The translations under genes were made by a program, and so were the position numbers. A stretch of 64,000 nt of DNA from Plantago ovata (Eukaryota > Streptophyta > Magnoliopsida > Lamiales > Plantaginaceae): assembly GCA_028274465.1 (NCBI GenBank), contig CM051456.1:51311360-51375359 (forward strand), read 5' to 3'. Positions within the stretch are counted from its first letter, which is position 1. Each line of letters begins with the position of its first letter. Positions 49,252 through 61,332 of this stretch are shown here, in pieces. The notes below the pieces were generated by a model, which was given only the letters and a program-made list of their open reading frames with translations, was not told the origin of the DNA and searched no databases.

Positions 49252-49351
49252 TTCTCCCTCCGTCCCAGAGCAGTTGCACCATTTGCTTTTGGACACAACA
49301 AATAAGGAGAAGAGTTAAATATTGAGTTATATTGAGTTAAATAAGGGAGTA
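49252..49351. mobile_element. Small Stowaway-like MITE in the C2 leader
   Basis: About 100 bp beginning CTCCCTCCGTCCC and ending AAGGGAGTA at a TA-rich site. The equivalent positions in C3 and C4 (around 58420 and 60060) lack it and read straight through, so it is an insertion specific to C2. CTCCCTCCGTCCC is the usual Stowaway end; the right end is shortened. Confidence 0.6.
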
Positions 49352-49359
49352 TATTTTTG

Positions 49360-49552
49360 ACCGGGCCGCCTGCGTGACGCAGGCGCGCCTGCGGCCGCAG
49401 GCTCCCCGCACGGGCGCTAGGCGCCCGTGTGCCGCGGGCACCCGGGGCCTGCGGACGCAGGTGCCCGGGGCCTGCGGACGCAGGCGCCCGGCGCCTGGCG
49501 CCGGGCGCCCGGGGCCGCGGGTACCGTGGGGACGGGACTAGGTCCCGTCCCA
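49360..49552. repeat. GC-rich palindrome block in the C2 leader
   Basis: A run of short palindromes, among them CCTGCGTGACGCAGG, CCTGCGGCCGCAGG, GGGCGCTAGGCGCCC and GGGACGGGACTAGGTCCCGTCC. It is strikingly GC-rich inside an AT-rich leader. Related blocks of different length lie in C3 (about 58275-58400) and C4 (60076-60306). Confidence 0.9.
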
Positions 49553-50033
49553 TATTTTAATAAATATATATATTTTTTCGAGTTGGACCCAAAATCGAAT
49601 TTTGAAAGTTTTGAGGATTGAATTTTATATTTGGAATATAAATATGATTTAATTGTAATTGTTTTTAAACTAGAGGGGTTAAATTTAATTAGTATAAAGT
49701 TAAAGGGCTTATTTGTAATTTATCAATTTATTGTTTATTGCAAATTAATCCTTCTACTTTTGAATTTTAGATTTAACACCTCCAAGGTTTTAAAAATTAC
49801 AATTAAGTCCTTCGGGTTTTCGAAAATTGCTACTTGGTCAATAGAATTTTTGATTTTTCAATCTAGTCCAAATTTTTAATTATTTCGTAGAGATTATAAG
49901 TATGGGATTATAATTTTCATAATGAAATTATGAAGTCATTTGTCATCCACATAGGCTACTACTTGTTTCATATGCTCGATATGCTATTGTTTGACAATGC
50001 ATGTTTAAATACCAAGTATTTTACATTCCGTTC

Positions 50034-50205
50034 GACCGCTATGCATGCGAGGGTAGGCGGCGCCCTCTTATATGTCGGACCGCATATTTTATGTATGGGT
50101 AGGCGGCACCCATTATGTGCTTGACCGCGTTTAGAACTAGAATGGATAGGCGGCATCCATTACGTGTAGACCGTTCATGCATGATGGGTAGGCGGCGCCT
50201 CTATT
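50034..50205 (+). promoter_or_regulatory. Leader hairpin array of C2 (four units)
   Basis: Hairpins with loop AGGCGGC: 50049-50053/50063-50067 (GAGGG/CCCTC, plus a possible U-G pair), 50095-50100/50108-50113 (ATGGGT/ACCCAT), 50141-50147/50155-50161 (AATGGAT/ATCCATT), and a weaker fourth at about 50184-50200. CCGC motifs lie between them (50036, 50080, 50125; CCGT near 50171). The same array is in C3, C4 and C1. It lies 560-730 nt upstream of gag. Confidence 0.78.
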
Positions 50206-50763
50206 TGTTTGTAGATGACAGATAACAACCCTCAAGCGACAAGCCCCAACCAATATAAGTACAGAAATATATATATGTATGTATTTCTCAGATGCTTTCC
50301 ATAGGGTGCTTTAATTCTGAACTTTCATTGCGTTTTCTTGTATTGGCGACCTTGTCTTACAGACTCGCAGTGATCGTCAGATTAGAGTAAGCATATGGTT
50401 ATGACTTACTGCATATTGTATCTAGCGACCTCGATAGGTACAATATGTAGGGCATCGGGTTAAATTAGATTTAACAACCAAGAGTTGCGTGACGCAATTG
50501 GATAGTCCTACCGGTCATATTATGCTATGCGACCAGCTCCCGTTGGAGTATAGCATAGTATGGATTTGGATCTTGGCCACTACGGTAACTTGTTGGACAT
50601 TACCCGTATGTTTGTTGTGGGGGCAAGCATATGTGAAAATAGTGGGAGCTAAACAGCTAAAGGACCTTGTTGTTTAGTTATGTTGACTGTGTATTTAGAA
50701 ATAATATTTCAATAGTTGATTTATTATTTTCGTTCTATATTATTTCTCCTTAGGATATTAGAA

Positions 50764-53700
50764 ATGGCGAGTATCTCGCTCCGTGCTGTCTTAGAGAAGC
50801 AATTTTGACCGGACCAAACTTCTTAGATTGGATCAGGAATATACGTTTGGTGCTGAGGTACGAAAAGATTGAGTACGTCTTGGACGAGGTCATTCCCGTG
50901 TGCCCCGAAAATCAGACTGCCGATCAGGTTGCTGCTTGGAATCAAGCCAACAAGGAAAGGTCTGATAAGCATTTTGAGGATGCTAGATCTGCGCAGTGTA
51001 TTATGCTGGCGGCAATGAGCAATGAGCTGCAAAGGCAACATGAAAGCATGTTGCCGTATGAGATGCTGAAGCATCTAGAGTCGCTCTTTAAGACGACAGC
51101 TAGAAGTGTTGAATTTGATTTGATCAAAGAGATACACAGATGGAAGCTCAGTGAAGGAGGGAACATGTCTGAACATGTTCTCAAAATGATTAGTCTCTTT
51201 GAAAAGCTTGCCGATGCCGGCGTTAAGCTAGAGAACAAGATCATGGTGATCTTTGTCCTTCAATCATTGCCGAGTTCGTATTCACAGTTCATCATCAATT
51301 ACACGATGAATGCGAAGGACGTAACACTGCCCGAACTTCATAATCTGCTGAAGACATATGATCAAACTCTTCCTAAGAAGGAAAAGTCGATCATGCTTGT
51401 TGGGCAACCGTCTAACCCAAACCCGAGAAACAAAGGTGCTAAGGGTAAGGGAAAGTCGGGAGCCAAGGCTAACACTTGGAGTGATAAGCCTAAGCGTCCG
51501 AACCAGAAAAGGAAGTTCAATAGAAGCGGAAGGGTTCGCACAGATGAATGTCTTTTCTATAAGCAGAAAGGACATTGGAAGAAAGATTGCCCTAAGCTTA
51601 GGGCAGAGCAAGCTAAGAAGCCATCGGCTTCTGGCTCAGGTATGTTTGTTATTGAAATGAACATGACTACTTTTGACTCCAATGGTTGGGTATTAGATAC
51701 AGCCTGTGGCTCACACATTTGTAATAATGTGCAGGGGCTAATTGATCACAGGATAGTCAAGCAAGGTGAAATCGACTTGCATGTTGGGAACGGCAATCCA
51801 GTTGAAGCCAAACGCGTTGGACGCAGCAAGATAGATTTACCTTCGGGACAATGTTTAGAACTTGATAATATTTATTTTGTTCCATCCATTGTCAGAAATA
51901 TTATTTCCATTCCATTGTTAGACAATATGGGTTTTTCCTTTCGATTTGCGAATAATACTTGTTATTTTTCATTAAATGATCAGTATTATGGAAAAGCTCG
52001 CTTGGTGAATGGTTTATATATTTTGCAAAGTAGTCTACCTTTATTTCAAATACATAACAAACAACCGTCTTCAAGTAGGAAGAATAATCCATCTTATCTA
52101 TGGCATTGTCGGCTAGGCCATATCAATGAAACACGGATTCAAAGACTAAGGAAGTTGGACTACTTAGAACCATTTGATTTTGAATCATATGGAACATGTG
52201 AATCTTGTTTTAAGGGTAAGATGACGAACAAACCTTTTATTGGACAAGGTGTTCATGCCACTCGCTGCTTAGAGCTCATACATACCGATGTATGTGGACC
52301 TTTTAAAGTCCATGCGCGTGGGGGTTATCCTTACTTCGTTACCTTTACTGACGATTTCTCAAGGTATGAATATATTTATCTTATGAAGAATAAATCCGAG
52401 ACCTTTGGGAAATTCAAGGAGTTTAGGAATGAGGTCGAGAATGAATTGAACCTAAGGATAGTCACTCTTCGATCAGATCGAGGAGGTGAATACCTTAGTG
52501 AAGAATTTATCGACTACTTGAAGGAAAATGGAATTCAATCGCAATGGACTCCTCCTGGAACACCACAGTTAAATGGTGTGTCTGAGAGGAGGAATCGAAC
52601 CCTGTTAGACATGGTAAGATCAATGATTGGATTCTCGACTCTTCCAAAGTATCTGTGGGGATATGCACTACAAACTGCAATCTACATTCTGAACCGTGTG
52701 CCATCTAAATCAGTGGAGAAAACTCCTTATGAGTTATGGAAGGGAAAGAAGCCCTCACTGGGCTATCTTAGACCTTGGGGCTGTCCTGCGATAGTCAAAC
52801 TGATGCTCACTGATAAGTTAGATGCCAAGGGTGTCAAAGTATATTTCATAGGCTATTCTCGTCAGACGAGAGGCTATGAATTCTATCATGCTGAAGATCA
52901 CAAGGTGATCGTATCTAGAAACGTGAAGTTTTTAGAAGTTGAATACCTCGAAGAAGAGAGGTTAGATGACATGATAGAACTTGAAGAAATTCAAGACTTT
53001 GACACGCGCGGACATGAGGTCTCTAAATCTTCTGATTTGGACTCAAGTTCAGTGGGAGCTTTCGAAGCAGACAAGGGTGATGATATGACACTTGCTAGGC
53101 AGGTCATAGTCAGTGGGAGTCCTGTGATTAGATCAACAGTTGAAACCACACCAACAGAACCCGTTGTCAACCAACCTGTGCAACAAGTTGCACAAGAGCA
53201 GCCTCCCGCAAGGGAACAGGGTCGCGCCTAGCGACCAGCTGCATCAGTACCCACTGATAATGTCCGTGTTACACGAAGCCAGAAAAGAAAAGCACCAGAA
53301 CAAGTCGAGCTCCGTAGGTCGAAGAGGATCCTAAAAGGACCTCAGAAGCAAAACCTTATGATAGAAGACATCAGTGAACTTGATGTCGGTTTATCAGATC
53401 GGGAAGATCCCGAGACCTACAAAGAGGCAATAATTGATATAGACTCAGACAAATGGCAAGAGGCCATGGAATTAGAAATGGATTCAATGTACCAGAACCA
53501 AGTTTGGAACTTGGTAGACTTGCCCCAAGGGGTTAAACCTATTGGGTGCAAATGGGTCTTTAAACGAAAGACAGATGCCGATGGCAAGGTACAAACACAC
53601 AAAGCTAGGCTTGTGGCGAAAGGCTACACGCAAAGGTATGGGATCGATTACGATGAAACCTTTTCACCGGTAGCAAAATTGAAGTCCATTCGAATTCTAC

Positions 53701-54983
53701 TTGCAATAGCTGCCTACTATGATTATGAAATCTGGCAGATGGATGTAAAGACTGCCTTCCTCAATGGCAACCTTGAGGAAGAGGTCTATATGGTACAGCC
53801 GGAAGGTTTTATTAGTAAAACCAGGCCAACTGCTGTATGCAAATTACAAAGATCCATCTATGGGCTAAAGCAAGCGTCAAGGAGCTGGAATATCCGCTTT
53901 GATGAAGCTGTCAAATTGTTTGACTTCATCAGAAGCAAGGAAGATCCCTGTGTCTACGCTAGACACATCGACAAAGGAGTTGTTTTCATGATCATTTATG
54001 TATATGACATTTTGATCATGGGAAACAATGTCTCTATGCTAGAAGAGACTAAAGTTTGGTTATCAAGTACGTTCTCGATGAAGGACTTGGGTGAAGCGAA
54101 CTACATCCTAGGGATCAAGATCTTTAGAGATAGATCCAAGAGGATGTTAGGAATGACACAGTCCACCTACATCGACAAAATACTGAAGCGTTATAAGATG
54201 GACGACTCAAAGAGAGGCTTTCTCCCAGCTAGGCATGGGATTGTCTTATCAGTTAAGGATGGTCCTAAAACTGATGAAGAAAGAAATGCAATGAGTCGTG
54301 TGCCCTATGCTTCGGCAGTAGGGTCTATAATGTATGCAATGAATTGCACAAGGCTCAATGTGGCATATGCGCTTAGTGTTACTTGTCGACACCAACAGAA
54401 TCCAGGAGTACCTCACTGGACTGCTGTAAAGAACATTCTTAAGTACCTTCGACGGACTAAAGAGATGTTCTTGGTGTTTGGTGGAGAACCAGAATTAAAG
54501 ATGTCTGGGTATGTCGACGCTGGATTTGAATCAGATCCTGATGAATTTAAGTCACAGACAGGATACGTATTCAAATTGAACGGAGGAGCTGTCTGTTGGA
54601 AGAGTTCTAAGCAAGCCACGGTTGCTGACTCATCCACAGAAGCCGAGTACATTGCTGCATTAGAAGCATCGAAAGAAGCTGTCTGGATTTCAGAGTTCTT
54701 AAAGGAATTGAGGGTTGTTCCTGCTCCCAGTCCAATAACGATTTATTGTGACAATACGGGCGCCGTCGCTCAAGCTAGGGAGCCTAGATCTACAAACAAG
54801 AACAAACATGTACTTAGAAAATATCACGTTATACGTGAGATTATAGATAGAGGAGAAGTTAGTATAGAACGTGTGTCTACCACGGACAACGTGGCAGATC
54901 CTTTCACCATGATCTTATCAGTGGAAGTCCACTTAAGACATTATGCTAATCTGGGTATTAGGCATAAAGGTGACTGGCTCTAG
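50764..54983 (+). pseudogene. C2 copia gag-pol, frameshift, nonsense and catalytic changes
   Basis: The start is [13 protein letters not shown] at 50764. One base is missing near 50803 compared with C3 (KQILTGPNF), so the long frame reads from 50805. Gag follows, then a knuckle reading [14 protein letters not shown], where the second cysteine is replaced by tyrosine. Then come protease ([13 protein letters not shown]), integrase ([26 protein letters not shown]) and an in-frame TAG at 53229-53231. The frame continues to reverse transcriptase and RNase H (ADSSTEAEYIAALEASKEAV). The RT motif is YVYDILIMG instead of YVDDILIMG, so a catalytic aspartate is lost. The copy is dead on several counts. 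Confidence 0.94.
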
Positions 54984-55699
54984 TCCAAGTGGGAGATTGA
55001 TAGTGTATATGTCCTAGAGACAGTGCTTACTAAGGGCATAGTGCCCTTAATAGAGGGCATATATGTACTATTTGTAAGAAAATATGATCAGAGTTACCCC
55101 TAGGGTACGCAGCGGAATTTTAAAAATTTTCTTAACATACTGGTTAATTGATTAGGCATATGTCGTATATATATAAACACGTCAATTAGAAGACTAACCT
55201 TACTTCCAAAGCAGCTTCCAAGTCTTCGTAATATTCCGGTGTATCTTCTCCTTCGTCGAAGTCGAAGATATCTACAATACTCTGTATATCTGCAAGACAA
55301 TAAGAGTTAGTTTCCAGCTCCTAGAACCTCAACCTTGGTATCCACGGATGAACAGCCTATCGGAAGAACGCTAGGATATTCTTTATGTGACCAAGAAGAC
55401 GGGGCGGCAATTCCCTCCGGTGGCGGTGTGCGCGCGCGTGAGGCTAAGGGGAGGAGGGGAGAGTTTTATTTTCTCTAAGAAAACTGGGTAGAATGACTGT
55501 GAAAGTCTATGTCTGAAACTGTGTGTAAAACTCTATCTAATAGTCCACTATATATAGTAGTCTATAGAAGCCTAAAGCTTAAGCAATTAGACTTCGTAAA
55601 GGAATAAGAATCTAATTCTTATCGCACAAGGAAACCAATATCAAGTCTAGATTCATTCCCAATCAAATCAAAACTCAATCAGGAAAATCTAACTTATCC

Positions 55700-57031
55700 T
55701 AAGTAGTCCAACTTCCTACTTGAAGACGGTTGTTTGTTATGTATTTGAAATAAAGGTAGACTACTTTGCAAAATATATAAACCATTCACCAAGTGAGCTT
55801 TTCCATAATACTGATCATTTAATGAAAAATAACAAGTATTATTCGCAAATCGAAAGGAAAAACCCATATTGTCTAACAATGGAATGGAAATAATATTTCT
55901 GACAATGGATGGAACAAAATAAACATTATCAAGTTCTAAACATTGTCCCGAAGGTAAATCTATCTTGCTGCGTCCAACGCGTTTGGCTTCAACTGGATTG
56001 TCGTTCCCAACATGCAAGTCGATTTCACCTCGCTTGACTAGCCTGTGATCAATTAGCCCCTGCACATTATTACAAATGTGTGAGCCACAGGCTGTATCTA
56101 ATACCTAACCATTGGAGTCAAAAGTAGTCATGTTCATTTCAATAACAAACATACCTGAGCCAGAAGCTGATGACTTCTTGGCCTGATCTGCCCTAAGCTT
56201 AGGGCAATCTTTCTTCCAATGTCCTTTCTGCTTACAGAAAAGACATTCATCTGTGCGCACCGTTCCGCTTCTCTTGAACTTCCTTTTCTGGTTCGGACGC
56301 TTAGGCTTATCACTCCAAGTGTTAGCCTTGGTTCCCGACTTTCCCTTACCCTTAGCACCTTTGCTTTTCGGGTTCGAGTTAGACGGTTGCCCAACAAGCA
56401 TGATCGACTTTTCCTTCTTAGGAAGAGTTTGATCATATGTCTTCAGCAGATTATGAAGTTCAGGCAGTGTGACGTCTTTCGCATTCATCGTGTAATTAAT
56501 GATGAACTGCGAATACGAACTCGACAATGATTGAAGGACAAAGATCACCATGATCTTGTTCTCTAGCTTAACGCCGGCATTGGCAAGCTTTTCAAAGAGA
56601 CCAATCATTTTGAGAACATGCTCAGACATGTTCCCTCCTTCACTGAGCTTGCACCTGTGTATGTCTTTGATCAAATTAAATTCAACACTTCTAGCTGTCG
56701 TCTTAAAGAGCGACTCAAGATGTTTCAACATCTCATACGGCAACATGCTTTCATGTTGCCTCTGTAGCTCATTGCTCATTGCCGCCAGCATAATACACTG
56801 CGCGGACTTAGCATCCTCAAGATGCTTATCAGACCTTGCCTTGTTGGCTTGATTCCAAGCAGCAACCTGATCGGCAGTCTGATTTTCGAGGCACACGGGA
56901 ATGACCTCGTCCAAGACGTACTCAATCTTTTCGTACCTCAGCACCAAATGTATATTCCTGATCCAATCTAGGAAGTTTGGTCCGGTTAAAATTTGCTTCT
57001 CCAAGACAGCACGGAGCGAGATACTTGCCAT
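55700..57031 (-). pseudogene. C3 copia gag and protease, truncated
   Basis: Starts [20 protein letters not shown] at 57031, with a full gag and an intact knuckle [18 protein letters not shown] replaces the tryptophan in [11 protein letters not shown] (about 56115). The frame then continues ([35 protein letters not shown]) to KQPSSSRK, which is joined to LDYL. In C2 these are separated by an RK-flanked stretch of about 26 residues. After this the LTR follows. Confidence 0.9.
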
Positions 57032-57609
57032 ATCTAATATCCTAAGGAGAAATAATATAGAACGAAAACAATAAATCAACTATTGAAATATCATTTCTAA
57101 ATACACAGTCAACATAGCTAAACAACAAGGTCCTTTAGCTGTTTAGCTCCCACTATTTTCACATATGCTTGCCCCCACAACAAACATACGGGTAATGTCC
57201 AACAAGTTACCGTAGTGGCCAAGATCCAAATCCATATTATGCCATACTCTAACGGGGGCTGGTCGCATAGCATAATATGACCGGTAGGACTAGTAAGACT
57301 ATCCAATTGCGTCACGCAACTCTTGGTTGTTAAATCTAATTTAACCCGATGCCCTACATACTGTACCTATCGAGGTCGCTAGATACAATATGCAGTAAGT
57401 CATAACCATATGCTTACTCTAATTCGACGATTACTGCGAGTCTTGTAAGACGAGATCGCCAATACAAGAAAACGCAATGAAAGTTCAAAATTAAAGCACC
57501 TTATGGAAAGCATCTCAGAAATACATATATATATATATATATATACATATTTCCGTACTTATATTGGTTGGGGCTTGTAGCTTGAGGGTTGTTATCAGTC
57601 ATCTACAAA

Positions 57610-57782
57610 CAAATAAGGGCGCCGCCTACCCATCATGCATGAACGGTCTACACGTAATGGATGCCGCCTATCCATTCTAGTTCTAAACGCGGTGAAGCAT
57701 ATAATGGGTGCCGCCTACCCATACATAAATATGCGGTCCGACATATAAGAGGGCGCCGCCTACCCTCGCATGCATAGCGGTC
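57610..57782 (-). promoter_or_regulatory. Leader hairpin array of C3
   Basis: Four hairpins with loop AGGCGGC on the minus strand and the same stems as in C2 (GAGGG/CCCTC, ATGGGT/ACCCAT, AATGGAT/ATCCATT and GGGT/GCCC). RNA-strand CCGC motifs or variants lie between them. Confidence 0.75.
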
Positions 57783-59253
57783 GAACGGAATGTAAAAACA
57801 TGGTATTTAAACATGCATTGTCAAACAATAGCATATTGAGCATATGAAACAAGTAGTAGCCTATGTGGATGACAAATGACTTCATAATTTCATTATGAAA
57901 ATTATAATCCCATACTTATAATCTCTATGAAATAATTGAAAATTTGGACTAGATTGAACATTCGAAAATTCTATTGACCAAGTAGCAATTTTCGAAAACC
58001 CGAAGGACTTAATTGTAATTTTAAAAACCTTAGAGGTGTTAAATCTAAACTTCAAAAGTAGAAGGACTAATTTGCAATAAATAATAAATTGATAAATTAC
58101 AAATAAGCCCTTTAACTTTATACTAATTAAATTTAACGCCTCTAGTTTAAAACAATTACAATTAAATCATATTTATATTCCAAATATAAAATTCAATCCT
58201 CAAAACTTTTAAAATTCGATTTTGGGTCCAACCCGAAAATATATAATTTTTTTTTTTTTTTTTAAACGTGTGACTGGACCCGTCCCCCAGGTGCCCGCAG
58301 CACGCGGGTGCAGGCGCCCGGCGCCGGGCGCCTGCGTTCGCAGGCGCTGCCCGCGGCACGGGCGCTAGGCGCCCGTGCCGTAGGCAGGGCGCCAACGGTA
58401 CTGGTCAAAAAATTATATATATATAATTTTTTTTTTTGAAAATATAAATTCCAAATTTATATAAAAAACAAAACTTTTGAAAATCGAATTCATCATAGAA
58501 TCAATTGCATCCACATATCTACAAAATCATACAATATATATACGTATATACGTAATCAATTAACCAAGCTCCGGTACCACTGTAAGAAAATATGATCAGA
58601 GTTACCCCTAGGGTACGCAGCGGAATTTTTAAAATTTTCTTAACATACTGGTTAATTGATTATGCATATGTTGTATATATATAAACACGTCAATTAGAAG
58701 ACTAACCTTACTTCCAAAGCAGCTTCCAAGTCTTCGTAATATTCCGGTGTATCTTCTCCTTCGTCGAAGTCGAAGATATCTACAATACTCTGTATATCTG
58801 CAAGACAATAAGAGTTAGTTTCCAGCTCCTAGAACCTCAACCTTGGTATCCACGGATGAACAGCCTATCGGAAGAACGCTAGGATATTCTTTATGTGACC
58901 AAGAAGACGGGGCGGCAATTCCCTCCGGTGGCGGTGTGCGCGCGCGTGAGGCTAAGGGGAGGAGGGGAGAGTTTTATTTTCTCTAAGAAAACTGGGTAGA
59001 ATGACTGTGAAAGTCTATGTCTGAAACTGTGTGTAAAACTCTCTCTAATAGTCCACTATATATAGTAGTCTATAGAAGCCTAAAGCATAAGCAATAAGAC
59101 TTCGTAAAGAAATAAGAATCTAATTCTTATCGCACAAGGAAATCAATATCAAGTCTAGATTCATTCCCAATCAAATCAAAACTCAATCAGGAAAATCTAA
59201 CTTATCCCTTGGACTTCTAATAGAGGAAGGAGTCGAACTCACGTAGGGGAAGA

Positions 59254-61332
59254 AGTTCGACTCCTTCCTCTATTAGAAGTCCAAGGGATAAGTTAGATTT
59301 TCCTAATTGAGTTTTAATTTGATTGGGAATGAATCTAAACTTGATATTGGTTTCCTTGTGCGATAAGAATTAGATTCTTATTCCTTTACGAAGTCTAATT
59401 GCTTATGCTTTAAGCTTCTATTGACTACTATATATAGTAGACTATTAGAGAGCTTTGGATACAGTTTTGCACACAGTTATTCTACCCAGTTTTCTTAGAG
59501 AAAATAAAAGCTCTCCCCTCCTCTCTAAAGCCACACGCGCGCGCCACCTCTGCCGGAGGAATCGCCGCCCCGTCTTCTTGGTCACACAAAGAATATCCTA
59601 GCATTCTCCCGATAGGCTGTTCATCCGTGGATACCAAGGTTGAGGTTCTAGGAGCTGGAAACTAACTCTTATTGTCTTGCAGATATACATAGTATTGCAG
59701 ATATCTTCGACTTCGACGAAGTAGAAGATACACCGGAATATTACGAAGACTTGGAAGCTGTTTTGGAAGTAAGGTTAGTCTTCTAATTGACGTGTTTATA
59801 TATATACGACACATGCATAATCAATTAACCTGTATGTTAAGAAATTTTTTGAAATTCCGCTGCGTACCCTAGGGGTAACTCTGACCATATTTTCTTACAG
59901 TGGTATCAAAGTCAGGTTAATTGATTACGTATATACGTATATATATTGTATGATTTGGTAGATATGTGGATGCAATTGATTCTATGATTAATTCGATTTT
60001 CAAAAGTTTTGTTTTTTATATAAATTTAGAATTTATATTTTTCAAAAAAAATAAATTAAATATATATATTTTTGACCGGACCGCCTGCGTGCCGCAGGAG
60101 CCCGCGCCTGCGGCCGCAGGCGCCCGTGTGCCGCGGGCAGCCGGGTACCTGCGTGACGCAGGTACCCGGGGCCTGCGGACGCAGGCGCCCGGCGCCTGGA
60201 CCCGCGGCACCGGTACCCGCATGCCGCGCCGGCGCCCGGGACCGCAGCGCCGGTACCCGCGTGCCGCGGGCGCCCGGCGCCCTGGGCCGCGGGTACCTAG
60301 TCCCGTCCCATATTCTAATAAATATATATATTTTTTCGGGTTGGACCCAAAATCGAATTTTGAAAGTTTTGAGGATTGAATTTTATATTTGGAATATAAA
60401 TATGATTTAATTGTAATTGTTTTTAAACTAGAGGGGTTAAATTTAATTAGTATAAAGTTAAATGGCTTATTTGTAATTTATCAATTTATTATTTATTGCA
60501 AATTAATCCTTCTACTTTTGAATTTTAGATTTAACGCCTCCAAGGTTTTAAAAATTATAATTAAGTCCTTCGGGTTTTCGAAAATTGCTACTTGGTCAAT
60601 AGAATTTTCGATTTTTCAATCTAGTTCAAATGTTCAATTATTTCATAGAGATTATAATTTTCATAATGAAATTATGAAGTCATTTATCATCCACATAGGC
60701 TACTACTTGTTTCATATGCTCGATATGCTATTATTTGACAATGCATGTTTAAATACCAAGTATTTTACATTCCGTTCGACCGCTTTGCGCATGCGAGGGT
60801 AGGCGGCGCCCTCTTATTTGTCGGACCGCATATTTTATGTATGGGTAGGCGGCACCCATTATGTGCTTGACCGCGTTTAGAACTAGAATGGATAGGCGGC
60901 ATCCATTACGTGTAGACCGTTCATGCATGATGGGTAGGCAGCGCCCCTATTTGTTTGTAGATCACTGATAACAACCCTCAAGCGATAAGCCCCAACCAAT
61001 ATAACTACAGAAATATATATATGTATGTATTTCTGAGATGTTTTCCATAGGGTGCTTTAATTCTGAACTTTCATTGCGTTTTCTTGTATTGGCGACCTCG
61101 TCTTACAGACTCGCAGTGATCGTCAGATTAGAGTAAGCCTATGGTTATGACTTACTGCATGTTGTATCTAGCGACCTCGATAGGTACAGTATGTAGGGCA
61201 TCGGGTTAAATTAGATTTAACAACCAAGAGTTGCGTGACGCAATTGGATAGTCCTACCGGTCATATTATGCTATGCGACCAGCCCCCATTGGAGTATAGC
61301 ATAGTATGGATTTGGATCTTGGCCACTACGGA
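59254..61332 (+). mobile_element. Copia element C4: partial LTR and leader only
   Basis: LTR part 59254-59899 (ends TTTTCTTACA), primer site TGGTATCAAAGTCAGG (59901-59916), and leader to 61332 with GC block 60076-60306. It stops before gag, at GGCCACTACGG, where Athila/Tat-like sequence starts. There is no coding region. Confidence 0.9.
60780..60952 (+). promoter_or_regulatory. Leader hairpin array of C4
   Basis: Same four hairpins as C2. The fourth has loop AGGCAGC (one change) and stem GGGT/GCCC. CCGC motifs lie at 60779, 60825 and 60870. Confidence 0.75.

Larger units (their letters stand above)
46987..55072 (+). mobile_element. Ty1/copia element C2, 3' LTR cut
   Basis: 5' LTR 46987-49079, primer site TAATATCAAAGCCAGG (49081-49096; tRNA-Met type, two changes), a 1.68-kb leader, gag-pol 50764-54983, polypurine tract AAGTGGGAGAT, then only the first 75 bp of the 3' LTR (54998-55072) before the inverted element C3 begins. 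C1 belongs to a related family: gag-pol and the leader hairpins match in kind, but most LTR sequence does not. Confidence 0.93.
55073..59239 (-). mobile_element. Copia element C3, inverted, internally deleted
   Basis: Minus-strand relative of C2. On the left is the last 627 bp of its 3' LTR (55073-55699), joined directly to pol: a deletion removes the rest of pol and the start of the LTR. Gag with part of pol is 55700-57031, the leader 57032-58580, primer site TGGTACCGGAGCTTGG (complement of 58564-58579), and a 5' LTR part from 58581 to the inverted junction at about 59239. Confidence 0.88.
57210..61332. repeat. Large inverted repeat, arms about 2 kb, 14-bp spacer
   Basis: Left arm 57210-59239 (C3 leader plus part of the LTR, minus) and right arm 59254-61332 (C4 LTR part plus leader, plus). 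At the centre AGTCGAACT faces AGTTCGACT across the spacer CACGTAGGGGAAGA. The arms differ by substitutions, small indels and the length of the GC block. Confidence 0.9.

Noticed and set aside
49206..49621. Alanine/proline/glycine-rich ORFs in the copia leaders
   Set aside because: Translation of the palindromic GC block; frames differ among C2, C3 and C4.
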